A stretch of DNA of 64,000 bases from positions 55,508-119,507 of the forward strand of contig CAAGIR010000085.1 of NCBI GenBank assembly GCA_900769975.1. Direction: 5' to 3'. Below the pieces are notes generated by a model, which had not been told where the DNA came from, searched no databases, and saw only the letters and a program-made list of their open reading frames with translations. Source of the stretch: Spirochaetia bacterium (lineage in GTDB: Bacteria; Spirochaetota; Spirochaetia; Treponematales; Treponemataceae). A program made the translations under genes and the position numbers. The first letter of the stretch is position 1; each line of letters begins with the position of its first letter. Below are positions 31,241 to 39,383 of this stretch, in pieces.

Positions 31241-31917
31241 TATTCACCTTCCTTATAATCAACCCAAACACCAGGTCCCATAGATGAACTGATTGATACA
31301 GACTGAACAAAACCAGCAGCTGTACCAACAGGTTTCTTTCTATTAACTTCTGAAAGAAGTGTGCTAATATTAGCTACAACTTTTTCTGAATCCATAGAAC
31401 ATTTACCAACAGCAATATGTACAATACCAGCTTTATCAGCACGATATTCTGTACGACCTTTTTTCAATTCTGCAACTGCGTTTGCAACATCTGGAGTTAC
31501 AGTACCAGTTTTTGGGTTAGGCATTAAACCTTTGCGTCCCAAAACCATACCAAGACGACCTACATCTTTCATCATATCTGGAGTAGCAACTGCAACATCA
31601 AAGTCAAGCCAACCACCCTTTACTTTTTCGATGTATTCTTCACCAGCATAAGCTGCACCAGCATCTAAAGCTTCCTGAACTTTGTCGCCTTTACAGAATA
31701 CTAAAACTTTCTTTTCGCCACGAAACTGATTTGGGAATACCAAAGTATCACGAACGGTAGCATTTTTTTCAAGACGAAGAGATACATGTGCTTCGATTGT
31801 TTCATCAAAGTTTGCAAACTTCATGTCCTGAACCATTTTACAAGCTGAAGCTACATCATATTTCTTTGAAAGGTCATATTTTGCAACAGCTGCTCTATAT
31901 TTCTTTCCATGTTTCAT
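31240..31917 (-). CDS. rplA: Large-subunit ribosomal protein uL1
   Basis: This 225-residue L1 shows LVFPNQFRGEKKVLVFC, the GRKGLMPNPKTGTVT signature, and the C-terminal SSMGPGVWVD. L1 forms the mobile stalk that moves E-site tRNA, and in many bacteria represses the rplK-rplA mRNA. One base separates it from rplK. Confidence 0.97.
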   Translation of the reverse strand: MKHGKKYRAAVAKYDLSKKYDVASACKMVQDMKFANFDETIEAHVSLRLEKNATVRDTLVFPNQFRGEKKVLVFCKGDKVQEALDAGAAYAGEEYIEKVKGGWLDFDVAVATPDMMKDVGRLGMVLGRKGLMPNPKTGTVTPDVANAVAELKKGRTEYRADKAGIVHIAVGKCSMDSEKVVANISTLLSEVNRKKPVGTAAGFVQSVSISSSMGPGVWVDYKEGE

Positions 31918-31918
31918 A

Positions 31919-32350
31919 TTACTGCTCCACCTCTACACCCATACTGCGAGCAGTACCGGCAATGATTTTTTTTGCTGCTTCAATATCATTTGCATTGATA
32001 TCTGGCATTTTTGTTTTTGCGATTTCTTCCAAATCCTTTGCAGACAAAGTTGCAACTTTATCACGGAGAGGATTTCCAGAACCCTTATCAAGTTTACAAG
32101 CTTTTTTGATAAGAACTGCTGCTGGAGGAGTTTTAAGAATGAATGTGTAAGATTTGTCCTGATAAACTGTAATTACTACAGGAATAACAAGACCTTTTTC
32201 CATTGACTTTGTTCTGTCATTAAATTCCTGAACAAATTTTGGAGCTGAAACACCATGAGGTCCAAGTGCAGGTCCGATTGGTGGAGCTGGAGTAGCGGCT
32301 CCTGCAGGACATTGCAACTTAATAACAGCGGATACTTTTTTTGTAGCCAT
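31919..32350 (-). CDS. rplK: Large-subunit ribosomal protein uL11
   Basis: This 143-residue L11 reads [31 protein letters not shown] and ends [11 protein letters not shown], with the proline-rich linker and rRNA-binding domain. It shapes the GTPase-associated centre. The start is the ATG at 32350 with GGAGAAAC upstream. The 42 open codons before it are leader RNA, not protein. Confidence 0.97.
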   Translation of the reverse strand: MATKKVSAVIKLQCPAGAATPAPPIGPALGPHGVSAPKFVQEFNDRTKSMEKGLVIPVVITVYQDKSYTFILKTPPAAVLIKKACKLDKGSGNPLRDKVATLSAKDLEEIAKTKMPDINANDIEAAKKIIAGTARSMGVEVEQ

Positions 32351-32376
32351 TTTTTTGTTTCTCCCAATATTGGTGT

Positions 32377-32434
32377 GTAAGAATCTAAAAAGATTTCTTA
32401 CTAACGAAATGCCTATGTCCAACGGACTTGCATC
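32377..32434 (-). promoter_or_regulatory. Structured leader of rplK-rplA (candidate L1 repression site)
   Basis: On the minus strand GATGC, two unpaired A, GTCC, a 3-nt loop, GGAC, four unpaired bases and GCATT form a hairpin with an asymmetric internal loop (32434-32408). A second hairpin, GTAAGAAATCT/AGATTCTTAC (32401-32377), follows just before the ribosome site. Confidence 0.5.
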
Positions 32435-32510
32435 TCTCCCAAAAACAGGATTATCTGGTTTGCATTTGGGATACAAACCCCTGATTTTGCAAAGAACAAT
32501 TTAAAACAAC

Positions 32511-32540
32511 AAAAGACCTTCTTATAATTTAAGGTCTTTT
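32511..32540 (-). terminator. Hairpin after nusG (attenuator-type)
   Basis: AAAAGACCTT and AAGGTCTTTT form a perfect 10-bp stem with a 10-nt loop. The minus strand then reads GTTGTTTTAAA, a weak T-tract, so partial termination before rplK is likely. Confidence 0.6.
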
Positions 32541-32550
32541 TCCAAGTTGT

Positions 32551-33111
32551 TTATACTTTTTCAACCTGAAGGAAATTAACTTCAACTGGAGTAGAACGTC
32601 CAAAAATCTGAACTTCTACTCTAAGTTTTTCTCTTTCAATATCAATTTCTTTAACTGTACCAGAGAATGAAGCAAACGGTCCTTCTGTAATTTTTACCAC
32701 ATCGCCAAGGTTAAATGACTGACGTACATGTACCTGCTTGTCACCTTTAATAACTCCTGATTTTTGAAGTAAATTCATTGCTTCATCTTTTGAAATTGGA
32801 AACGGTCTTTGAGTTCTGTTTACATTTCCAACAAAACCTGTTACACCTTGAATTTTATACAGTTTTGCACATGTATCTTTCCAACCAAGTTCAGGTAAAT
32901 CCATTTCCAACATGATATAACCTGGTAAAAATTTATTAAGGCGACTTTTTTTCTTGCCGTCTTTAATTTCTACAAGTTCTTCCATTGGAACTTTTACATC
33001 TAAAACAACACTTGAATCTATTTCCTGTTTTTCCAATAAAGACTTGATTGTTCGCTCTACTTTTCCTTCGTATCCAGTGTAAACGTTAAGAATATACCAA
33101 CTTCTAGACAT
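32551..33111 (-). CDS. nusG: Transcription elongation/termination factor NusG
   Basis: This 186-residue protein has the NGN domain (SWYILNVYTGYEGKVERTIKSLLEK) and a C-terminal KOW domain (LGDVVKITEGPFASFSGTVKEID). It binds RNA polymerase and links it to Rho or the ribosome. PGYIMLEMDL is the typical core. It lies 10 nt after secE. Confidence 0.97.
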   Translation of the reverse strand: MSRSWYILNVYTGYEGKVERTIKSLLEKQEIDSSVVLDVKVPMEELVEIKDGKKKSRLNKFLPGYIMLEMDLPELGWKDTCAKLYKIQGVTGFVGNVNRTQRPFPISKDEAMNLLQKSGVIKGDKQVHVRQSFNLGDVVKITEGPFASFSGTVKEIDIEREKLRVEVQIFGRSTPVEVNFLQVEKV

Positions 33112-33121
33112 TTTTCCGTCC

Positions 33122-33304
33122 TTATTTCATTAACAAGCGGAACAACTCAGAAAAACCTAAATCCAAAGCTCCAAGGATTACAGCTACAACAATAGTAGAA
33201 ATAATCACTACCTTAATAGAAGACAAAACATCTTCTTTTGTAGGCCATACTACCTTTTTTAATTCTGCTTTACTTTCTTTTATAAACTGAATAACTTTAG
33301 CCAT
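33122..33304 (-). CDS. secE: Protein translocase subunit SecE
   Basis: This 60-residue single-pass protein has an amphipathic helix ESKAELKKVVWPTKEDVLSS, the SecE hallmark, and a transmembrane helix at about residues 32-52. It clamps SecY in the inner membrane. It lies between tRNA-Trp and nusG, the standard position. Confidence 0.95.
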   Translation of the reverse strand: MAKVIQFIKESKAELKKVVWPTKEDVLSSIKVVIISTIVVAVILGALDLGFSELFRLLMK

Positions 33305-33323
33305 AATACCTTTCCTTAAAAAT

Positions 33324-33396
33324 CAGGGCAGGCAGGATTTGAACCCACGACAGGCGGTTTTGGAGACCGCTGCTCTACCAGCTGAACTACTGCCCT
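33324..33396 (-). tRNA. trnW: tRNA-Trp (CCA anticodon)
   Basis: This 73-nt cloverleaf has acceptor arms AGGGCAG and CTGCCCT, a D arm GTTCAGCTGGTAGAGC, anticodon loop CTCCAAA with CCA, and T arm GTGGGTTCAAATCCTGC. The discriminator base is G. The CCA end is not encoded. It is transcribed with rpmG and secE. Confidence 0.95.
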
Positions 33397-33435
33397 ATTT
33401 ATATAAAACTGTCTTACGACAATTAAATACCAAAA

Positions 33436-33612
33436 TTATTTTGCTTTTGTCTCTTTGTGCAAAATGCTCTTTTTACACCATGGACAATATTTGTTTTTTT
33501 CTAATTTTCCAGTGATGTTTTTTCTGTTTTTGTAAGTAGTGTAATTTTTTCTTTTACATTCTGTACACTGCAAAGCGATGATTTCAACAGCACCTTTCTT
33601 TTTGCTTCCCAT
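33436..33612 (-). CDS. rpmG: Large-subunit ribosomal protein bL33 (zinc-binding form)
   Basis: This 58-residue protein begins [20 protein letters not shown] and contains [11 protein letters not shown]. The pairs CTEC (residues 16-19) and CPWC (43-46) form the C+ zinc ribbon of bL33. AGGAGATAAAT precedes the ATG at 33612. It lies between tRNA-Thr and tRNA-Trp, a common arrangement. Confidence 0.95.
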   Translation of the reverse strand: MGSKKKGAVEIIALQCTECKRKNYTTYKNRKNITGKLEKNKYCPWCKKSILHKETKAK

Positions 33613-33650
33613 ATTTATCTCCTAAGAAAATCACTCTAAAAGTTTTCAAA

Positions 33651-33723
33651 AGCCCATGTGCAGGATCGAACTGCAGACCTCCACATTACCGATGTGGTGC
33701 TCTACCAACTGAGCTACAGGGGC
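33651..33723 (-). tRNA. trnT: tRNA-Thr (GGT anticodon) with unusual bases
   Basis: This 73-nt cloverleaf has acceptor GCCCCTG/CATGGGC, D arm GCTC...GAGC, anticodon stem CCACA/TGTGG and T arm TGCAG/CTGCA. The loop reads TCGGTAA, so the anticodon is GGT for Thr. Two features deviate from normal: the base before the anticodon is C where U33 is nearly universal, and acceptor position 5 is a C opposite U. The CCA end is not encoded. It is the first gene of the operon. Confidence 0.88.
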
Positions 33724-33765
33724 AAGTTCGTATCTACACTTACTTACGAAAACGTGCGTCTAAAC

Positions 33766-33794
33766 AATATAAATTAAGTTTAAAAATTAGTCAA
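33766..33794 (-). promoter_or_regulatory. Promoter of the tRNA-Thr/rpmG/secE/nusG operon
   Basis: On the minus strand TTGACT (33794-33789), a 17-bp spacer and TATATT (33771-33766). The start would be near 33759, 36 bases before the tRNA. Confidence 0.75.
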
Positions 33795-33989
33795 TAAATT
33801 TATATGAGTTTTTTTTAAAATTATTAAAATTTGAGTGAAATTCATATAATATTTTTTGTATCTGTGTTATTATATAGAAAAAATGTAATAATTTTCAAGT
33901 ACAAAAAGAAAATTGTGCTACAAACAGGCTTTCGGTCAAGAAGTATGATTCAAAATCGCACATTTGTGCTACACGCTGGATATTTTGGT

Positions 33990-34140
33990 TAGTGTGCTGC
34001 GGCAAGGATAGTAGGGGCGCCGGAGGCGTTCTGGAACGGAACGTAGTGGAGCGGAAGAATGAAGCGATAGCGGAACCCCGGATAGCCTGTTTTTTGGTTG
34101 GTGAGCGTAGCCGAACCAAGCAAAAAGCCGCCCGAATAAA
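33990..34140. repeat. GC-rich intergenic island upstream of cysE
   Basis: This island is much richer in G and C than its neighbours and is made of short near-repeats (GGAACGGAACGTAGTGGAGC, GAAGCGATAGCGGA). It has inverted arms TTGGTT/AACCAA around GGTGAGCGTAGCC. It has no plausible gene. The rest of the 33724-34163 gap is AT-rich and contains the promoter for the tRNA operon. Confidence 0.5.
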
Positions 34141-34163
34141 AAAATTTTGAAAAGAGGTATGAA

Positions 34164-35048
34164 ATGAATATTGATATGTTGATAGATGGAATTCTTGATT
34201 CTTATGACAGGTATGGGCTTATCAACCGGACTAATGCTGAAAATTTTCCGAACCGTCAGAATGTGGTGGAAGTTTTATGTGATTTGCAATCGTTGATTTT
34301 TCCTGGTTTTAGGGTTGCTGAAGATATTGATCCGACTAATATTCGCTATGTTACCGGGCAGCGTGTGAACAATATTATTGCGAAGCTGACGAGGGAAATT
34401 GAAAAGGCGCTTATTTACACTAAAGAGATGTGTGCTTCGAATAATCTGGAAAAGGATAAATCTAAGTTTAATATTGCGGATTCGCATTGTTTTAAGCTGG
34501 CTGAAAAAGTTTCTGTATTTTTAATAGAAGAAATTCCTGAAATTCGGCGCAAAATACAACTGGATACACTTGCTGCTTTTAACGGGGACCCTGCGGCGAA
34601 GAGTAATGAGGAAGTTATTTTGTCTTATCCTGGGCTTGAAGCTATTTTGGTGTACAGGATTGCACATTTTCTTTATAAAAATGGTGTTCCTGTAATTCCT
34701 CGCATTATGAGTGAACATGTTCATGGGAAAACTGGCATTGATATTCATCCTGGAGCTGATATTGGTGAGTCTTTTTTTATTGATCATGGGACTGGTGTGG
34801 TTATTGGTGAAACTTGTATTATTGGTAATAATGTGAAAATTTATCAGGGTGTGACGCTGGGTGCTTTGAGTGTGAAAAAAAATCTGCAGAATAAGAAGCG
34901 TCACCCTACGATTCAAGATAATGTTACGATTTATGCTAATGCTACTATTTTGGGTGGCGAAACTGTGATTGGGCATGATTCGATTATTGGCGGTAATACG
35001 TGGCTGACGACTTCTGTTAAGGAAAATTCTGTTATTACTCAGCAATAA
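34164..35048 (+). CDS. cysE: Serine O-acetyltransferase
   Basis: This 294-residue enzyme acetylates L-serine with acetyl-CoA, making the O-acetylserine used by CysK (61218-62150). The C-terminal third is the left-handed beta helix of hexapeptide repeats: [29 protein letters not shown], then the GVTLGAL and [11 protein letters not shown] signatures of serine acetyltransferases. The longer N-terminal helical part is of the EpsC-like plant/bacterial type. GAGGTATGAA precedes the ATG. It starts a plus-strand group just after the ribosomal block. Confidence 0.93.
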   Translation: MNIDMLIDGILDSYDRYGLINRTNAENFPNRQNVVEVLCDLQSLIFPGFRVAEDIDPTNIRYVTGQRVNNIIAKLTREIEKALIYTKEMCASNNLEKDKSKFNIADSHCFKLAEKVSVFLIEEIPEIRRKIQLDTLAAFNGDPAAKSNEEVILSYPGLEAILVYRIAHFLYKNGVPVIPRIMSEHVHGKTGIDIHPGADIGESFFIDHGTGVVIGETCIIGNNVKIYQGVTLGALSVKKNLQNKKRHPTIQDNVTIYANATILGGETVIGHDSIIGGNTWLTTSVKENSVITQQ

Positions 35049-35238
35049 AATACTGTAAATGCTGAACGGATGGATGGCAATGGAAGACACTATAGGCGTT
35101 CATGCGGGAGCGTTGTGGATGTTGTATTTGGCATTTTGGGAGTTGTGGTTGGAGCGAACGTTGTGTGTGGCGGTGACAGACTGAGATACTTGTGTTGGTA
35201 AGTGATAAGGCAAGTGAACGATAATGTGGTAGGTTTTT

Positions 35239-35724
35239 ATGAAGACTAATGCGATGCGTATTCTGGACAATTTGAAAATCGATTATGATGTGTCTGCTTA
35301 TGATGATGACGGCGAGCATGAATTGGCGAGGGGCGCTGCTGGAAGACTGGCAGAAAAACTTGGAATTCCTGCTGAATGTGTTTTTAAAACAATTGTCATG
35401 CGAACTGAAAATAAAGAAATTTGTGTATTTTGTCAAAGTGCTGTATCTGAAATTAATTTAAAGAAGGCTAGAAATGCTGCTGGGTGTAAGGAAATTTCTC
35501 CTGTGAAGCCTGAAGAACTTTTGGGTTTAACTGGTTATATTCGGGGAGGCTGTTCTCCTTTGGGAATGAAAAGAAAATTCAGAACTTTTATTGATGAAAC
35601 TATCCTTTTATGTGATTTTGTGTGCATTAGTGGCGGTCAGCGCGGTGTTCAAATTAAATTAAAACCTGATGATTTGATTAAGGCTTGCGATGCTGTTGTT
35701 TGTGATTTAGAATTGGAAAAATAA
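35239..35724 (+). CDS. ybaK: YbaK/EbsC-type Cys-tRNA(Pro) deacylase
   Basis: This 161-residue protein of the YbaK/ProX superfamily hydrolyses Cys mischarged on tRNA-Pro. It shows LAEKLGIPAECVFKTIVMR with the conserved catalytic Lys, and GYIRGGCSPLGMKRKF, both family signatures. The spacer from cysE (190 bases) is G/T-rich and has no gene. metH starts 13 nt after its stop, so the two may be cotranscribed. Confidence 0.88.
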   Translation: MKTNAMRILDNLKIDYDVSAYDDDGEHELARGAAGRLAEKLGIPAECVFKTIVMRTENKEICVFCQSAVSEINLKKARNAAGCKEISPVKPEELLGLTGYIRGGCSPLGMKRKFRTFIDETILLCDFVCISGGQRGVQIKLKPDDLIKACDAVVCDLELEK

Positions 35725-35737
35725 TTTTGAGGTTTTT

Positions 35738-38248
35738 ATGTTAAAGGATTTTTTGGGTAAAGAAATTTTGTTTTTTGATGGCGGTACGGGAACTGTTTTA
35801 CAGGAAATGGGATTAAAACCCGGTGAACTTCCTGAAAACTGGAATATAAATCATCCTGAAAAAATTGTTGATCTGCATTTCAAATATTTTTGTGCAGGTT
35901 CAAATATTGTTAATACTAATACTTTTGGAGCGTTTTTTACAAAATTTCCTTTAAACCTTGAACGGATTATAAATGCGGCTATAGACAATGCAAATAAAGC
36001 ACGTGACAAATTTAACTCTGAATGTAAAAACTCTCCTAACGCAAACAAAACTTTTATTGCTTTTGATATTGGTTCATGCGGAAAACTTTTAAAACCCATG
36101 GGCGATTTGGATTTTGAAGACTGCATTTCTCTTTACAAAAAAACTTTTAGAATTGCTTTCAAAGGTTGCATTGACTGTGTAATGATTGAAACGATGAACG
36201 ACGGTTATGAGTCTAAAGCGGCTGTTCTGGCTGCAAAAGAAACAATGGAAGAACTGGGCGTTCATTTTCCTATTATTGTTTCAAATGTTTATGATGCAGA
36301 ATGCAGAACATTAAGCGGTTCTACTCCAGAAACTATGGTTGCAATGCTGGAAGGTCTTGGCGTTGATGTCATTGGTGTAAACTGCAGCCTGGGACCAAGG
36401 GAAATGAAACCAGCAATTAAACGTCTTTGTGATTTTGCCAGTGTACCTGTTCTTGTAAAGCCGAATGCAGGTTTGCCTCAGGTGGTTGACGGGAAAACTG
36501 TTTTTGATGTTTCTGCTGACGATTTCATTTCAAACATGATAGACATTTCAAAAATGGGCCCTGCAATTGTGGGAGGCTGCTGCGGAACAACTCCTGAATA
36601 TATCAAAAAACTTTCACAAAATGCAAAAATATTAAATGACAATTATCTTGCAGCAAAAATATCAAAACAACAAAAATCTGATGAATGCCTCACTGCAATC
36701 GGGTATGTTTCTTCCAATACTAATATTGTGTTTTTTGGACAAGATAATCCGCCTGTTTTAATTGGTGAAAGAATTAATCCTACTGGAAAGAAAAAATTTA
36801 AAGAAGCGTTGCGAAATAATGACATTCCTTATATTATCCATCAGGGATTGGAACAGGAAGAAAACGGTGTCCAAATCCTTGATGTAAACGTAGGCTTGCC
36901 AGAAATTGACGAAAAAGAAATGATGCTGAAAGTTATGACGGAACTGCAGGCGGTAACAAATCTTCCTTTGCAAATTGATACTACAGATGATAACGTTATG
37001 GAAGCGGCACTGCGTCGTTACAACGGTAAACCAATGGTAAATTCTGTAAACGGAAAACAGGAAATAATGGATAAAGTATTTCCTCTTGTAAAAAAATATG
37101 GCGGACTTGTTGTAGCGCTGACTCTTGACGAAGATGGAATTCCTGCAGAAAGTGAAAAACGCATTCAGATAGCAAAAAAAATCTATTCGGAAGCTGAAAA
37201 ATATGGAATTTCTAAAAAAGATATAATTATTGATCCGCTTGCAATGGCTGTAAGTTCTGATTCAAAAGCAGCACTGGCAACTCTTCAAACTGTAAAAGAA
37301 ATTCACCAAATGGGTGGCCTTACAAGTCTGGGAATTTCAAATGTTTCATTTGGACTGCCAGATCGTGAATTTGTAACTTCATCTTTTTTTACAATGGCTA
37401 TGACAAACGGTTTAAGTGCCGCTATTATGAATCCTCTGCAATCTGAAATGATAAAAGCATATAAATGTTTTTGTTTATTAAAAGGTTTGGACGAAAACTG
37501 TACAAATTACATTTCGTGGGCAAAAGAATATGATGAAAAAAATGCCGCCTGCCAAGCAAATGTAATTAATACAGCAATTCCAAACAAAGAAACCTCCGTA
37601 AAAAAGACTGCAGCAGATGACGAACAAACATCTCCGCTTGCATCGGCAATCATTCATGGATTAAAGGAAGATGCTGCGGCCAAAACAAAACAAATGCTTC
37701 AAACTCTTGACAGTTTGGAAATTATAAACAATCATCTGATTCCTGGCCTTGATTTTGTGGGAAAACGTTTTGAACAGAAAACTATGTACCTGCCACAACT
37801 TTTAATGGCGGCAGAAGCAGCAAAATCGGCATTTTCTGAAATACGTTCATTTATGAAAAAAAACGGAAAAAAAGGAAAATCAAAAGGTACAATCGTAATT
37901 GCAACAGTTAAAGGAGACATTCACGATATAGGAAAAAACATTGTAAAAGTTTTGCTGGAAAATTACGATTTTGAAGTGATTGATTTGGGAAAAGACGTTC
38001 CGCCAGAAACAATTGTAAAAACTTGTAAGGAAAAAAATATAAAACTTGCAGGACTTTCAGCGCTTATGACGACGACAGTCGCTTCTATGGAAGAAACAAT
38101 CAAGCAATTGAGAGCAGAATGTCCCGACACCAAAGTTTGTGTAGGCGGTGCTGTTATGACACAAGAATATGCCGATAAAATTGGAGCTGACTTTTACGGA
38201 AAAGATGCCATGGATACGGTGCGTTATGCTTTAAAATTGTTTGAATAG
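35738..38248 (+). CDS. metH: Cobalamin-dependent methionine synthase, form without the reactivation domain
   Basis: This 836-residue enzyme makes methionine from homocysteine and methyltetrahydrofolate using B12. The homocysteine domain spans residues 1-310, with zinc ligands Cys214 and GGCC near 279-280. The pterin domain spans about 335-610, starting LIGERINPTGKKKF. The B12 cap is near 655-710, and the B12-binding Rossmann domain starts near 720 with GDIHDIGKN, whose His ligates cobalt. The usual C-terminal AdoMet-binding reactivation domain is absent, as in some thermophile and anaerobe MetH. A separate reactivation protein would be expected elsewhere. Confidence 0.95.
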   Translation: MLKDFLGKEILFFDGGTGTVLQEMGLKPGELPENWNINHPEKIVDLHFKYFCAGSNIVNTNTFGAFFTKFPLNLERIINAAIDNANKARDKFNSECKNSPNANKTFIAFDIGSCGKLLKPMGDLDFEDCISLYKKTFRIAFKGCIDCVMIETMNDGYESKAAVLAAKETMEELGVHFPIIVSNVYDAECRTLSGSTPETMVAMLEGLGVDVIGVNCSLGPREMKPAIKRLCDFASVPVLVKPNAGLPQVVDGKTVFDVSADDFISNMIDISKMGPAIVGGCCGTTPEYIKKLSQNAKILNDNYLAAKISKQQKSDECLTAIGYVSSNTNIVFFGQDNPPVLIGERINPTGKKKFKEALRNNDIPYIIHQGLEQEENGVQILDVNVGLPEIDEKEMMLKVMTELQAVTNLPLQIDTTDDNVMEAALRRYNGKPMVNSVNGKQEIMDKVFPLVKKYGGLVVALTLDEDGIPAESEKRIQIAKKIYSEAEKYGISKKDIIIDPLAMAVSSDSKAALATLQTVKEIHQMGGLTSLGISNVSFGLPDREFVTSSFFTMAMTNGLSAAIMNPLQSEMIKAYKCFCLLKGLDENCTNYISWAKEYDEKNAACQANVINTAIPNKETSVKKTAADDEQTSPLASAIIHGLKEDAAAKTKQMLQTLDSLEIINNHLIPGLDFVGKRFEQKTMYLPQLLMAAEAAKSAFSEIRSFMKKNGKKGKSKGTIVIATVKGDIHDIGKNIVKVLLENYDFEVIDLGKDVPPETIVKTCKEKNIKLAGLSALMTTTVASMEETIKQLRAECPDTKVCVGGAVMTQEYADKIGADFYGKDAMDTVRYALKLFE

Positions 38249-38254
38249 GCAAAG

Positions 38255-38385
38255 GGTATGGAGCAACGCGCAGCGGCCACTGGACCGAGCGGAGTGAAAC
38301 GGAGCGAGGGAAGCGGCTGACCGTTAGGGAATTGCGTAACACCCTGGTTTTGCGGAGTGAAACGGAGCAAAATGCCCCCGTCTGA
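38255..38385. repeat. GC-rich island with a 17-bp direct repeat
   Basis: GCGGAGTGAAACGGAGC occurs at 38289-38305 and again at 38352-38368. The second copy sits between TTTTGC and GCAAAA, making a hairpin. The island lies between the convergent ends of metH and recR. Confidence 0.6.
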
Positions 38386-38390
38386 AAAAA

Positions 38391-38990
38391 CTACATCTGA
38401 CTTCTGCCACGAAAACTTAAACTTAGCGTACGTTTATCGATGTATTCCAGATCGCCACCCACAGGAATTCCTGTGGCAAGACGTGTAACTTTTGGGGCAG
38501 GCTCAAGTTCAGCTTCTGTTATCATTTTGTTCAAATAAAGGGCGGTAGTGTCACCTTCGACAGTCGGATTTGTCGCAATGATTATTTCTTTAACATTACT
38601 GTTTTTCAATCGCAAAAGAAGCGGATTAATGGAAAGCTGAGCAGGACCAATACCCTCAAGCGGTTTAATAAGGCCGCCCAGAACGTGGTATGTTCCTTTG
38701 TATTCCCCGTAAGATTCTATTGTAGAAACATCCTGAGGCTGTTCAACAACACAAATCTGGCTTTTATCGCGCGAAAAATCTGAACATATAGGACAACATT
38801 CTGTTTCTGTCCAGGCTCCACACACTGCACAGGGCTTAATTTTTTCTTGTAAAGTTGCAATATTTTGTGCAAATTTTTGAACGTAAACAGCATCTTGCTT
38901 TAAAAGCCAGTTTACCATACGGATTGCACTTTTTTTGCCAATTCCAGGAAGCCGAGAAAAATTTGTTGTAAGTTCGTCAAAAGCATTCAT
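38391..38990 (-). CDS. recR: Recombination mediator RecR
   Basis: This 199-residue protein acts with RecF/RecO to load RecA at gaps. It has an N-terminal helix-hairpin-helix (LPGIGKKSA), a zinc finger with Cys54, Cys57, Cys66 and Cys69, a Toprim domain beginning ICVVEQPQDV, and the C-terminal Walker-like region. It is the last gene of dnaX-ybaB-recR. It has no strong ribosome site. Confidence 0.96.
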   Translation of the reverse strand: MNAFDELTTNFSRLPGIGKKSAIRMVNWLLKQDAVYVQKFAQNIATLQEKIKPCAVCGAWTETECCPICSDFSRDKSQICVVEQPQDVSTIESYGEYKGTYHVLGGLIKPLEGIGPAQLSINPLLLRLKNSNVKEIIIATNPTVEGDTTALYLNKMITEAELEPAPKVTRLATGIPVGGDLEYIDKRTLSLSFRGRSQM

Positions 38991-39049
38991 ATTATGCTTA
39001 CTTTTTCCTGCAAACTCAAATAATTGTCAGTCGGAAAGTACAAATATAA

Positions 39050-39361
39050 TTACATTCCAAACTTGCTTAAATCAAAACCACCCAAAAGTTCTGATGATTT
39101 AGCCTTAATTTTTTCCTGAATATTTTCCATAGCGTTTCTGTGTGCCGCCACGATTAAATCTTCAAGCATTTTTACATCCCTGTTATCAACACAAATCGGA
39201 TCAAGTTTTATGTTTTTTAATTCAAATTTTCCATTGAGAGTAACAGAAACCATTCTGCCACCAGAATAACCTTCAGCTGTCAATTCTTCAAGTTCTTCCT
39301 GAAGTTTTTCTGATTGTTTTTTCAAAGCCTGTGTATCTTTCAACAATTCAAACGGATTCAT
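39050..39361 (-). CDS. ybaB: YbaB/EbfC nucleoid-associated protein
   Basis: This 103-residue protein has the tweezers-like dimer fold of YbaB, with LKKQSEKLQEELEELTAEGYSGGRMVSVTLNGKFEL. The family binds DNA; the Borrelia homologue EbfC is a known nucleoid protein. It lies 22 nt after dnaX and before recR, a widely conserved trio. Confidence 0.93.
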   Translation of the reverse strand: MNPFELLKDTQALKKQSEKLQEELEELTAEGYSGGRMVSVTLNGKFELKNIKLDPICVDNRDVKMLEDLIVAAHRNAMENIQEKIKAKSSELLGGFDLSKFGM

Positions 39362-39383
39362 ATTTTATAACCTGCCTGTTTTT

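Noticed and set aside
32351..32476. In-frame open codons before rplK that would add 42 residues
   Set aside because: The residues do not match L11, the ATG at 32350 has a ribosome site and gives the family start, and the region folds into leader hairpins.
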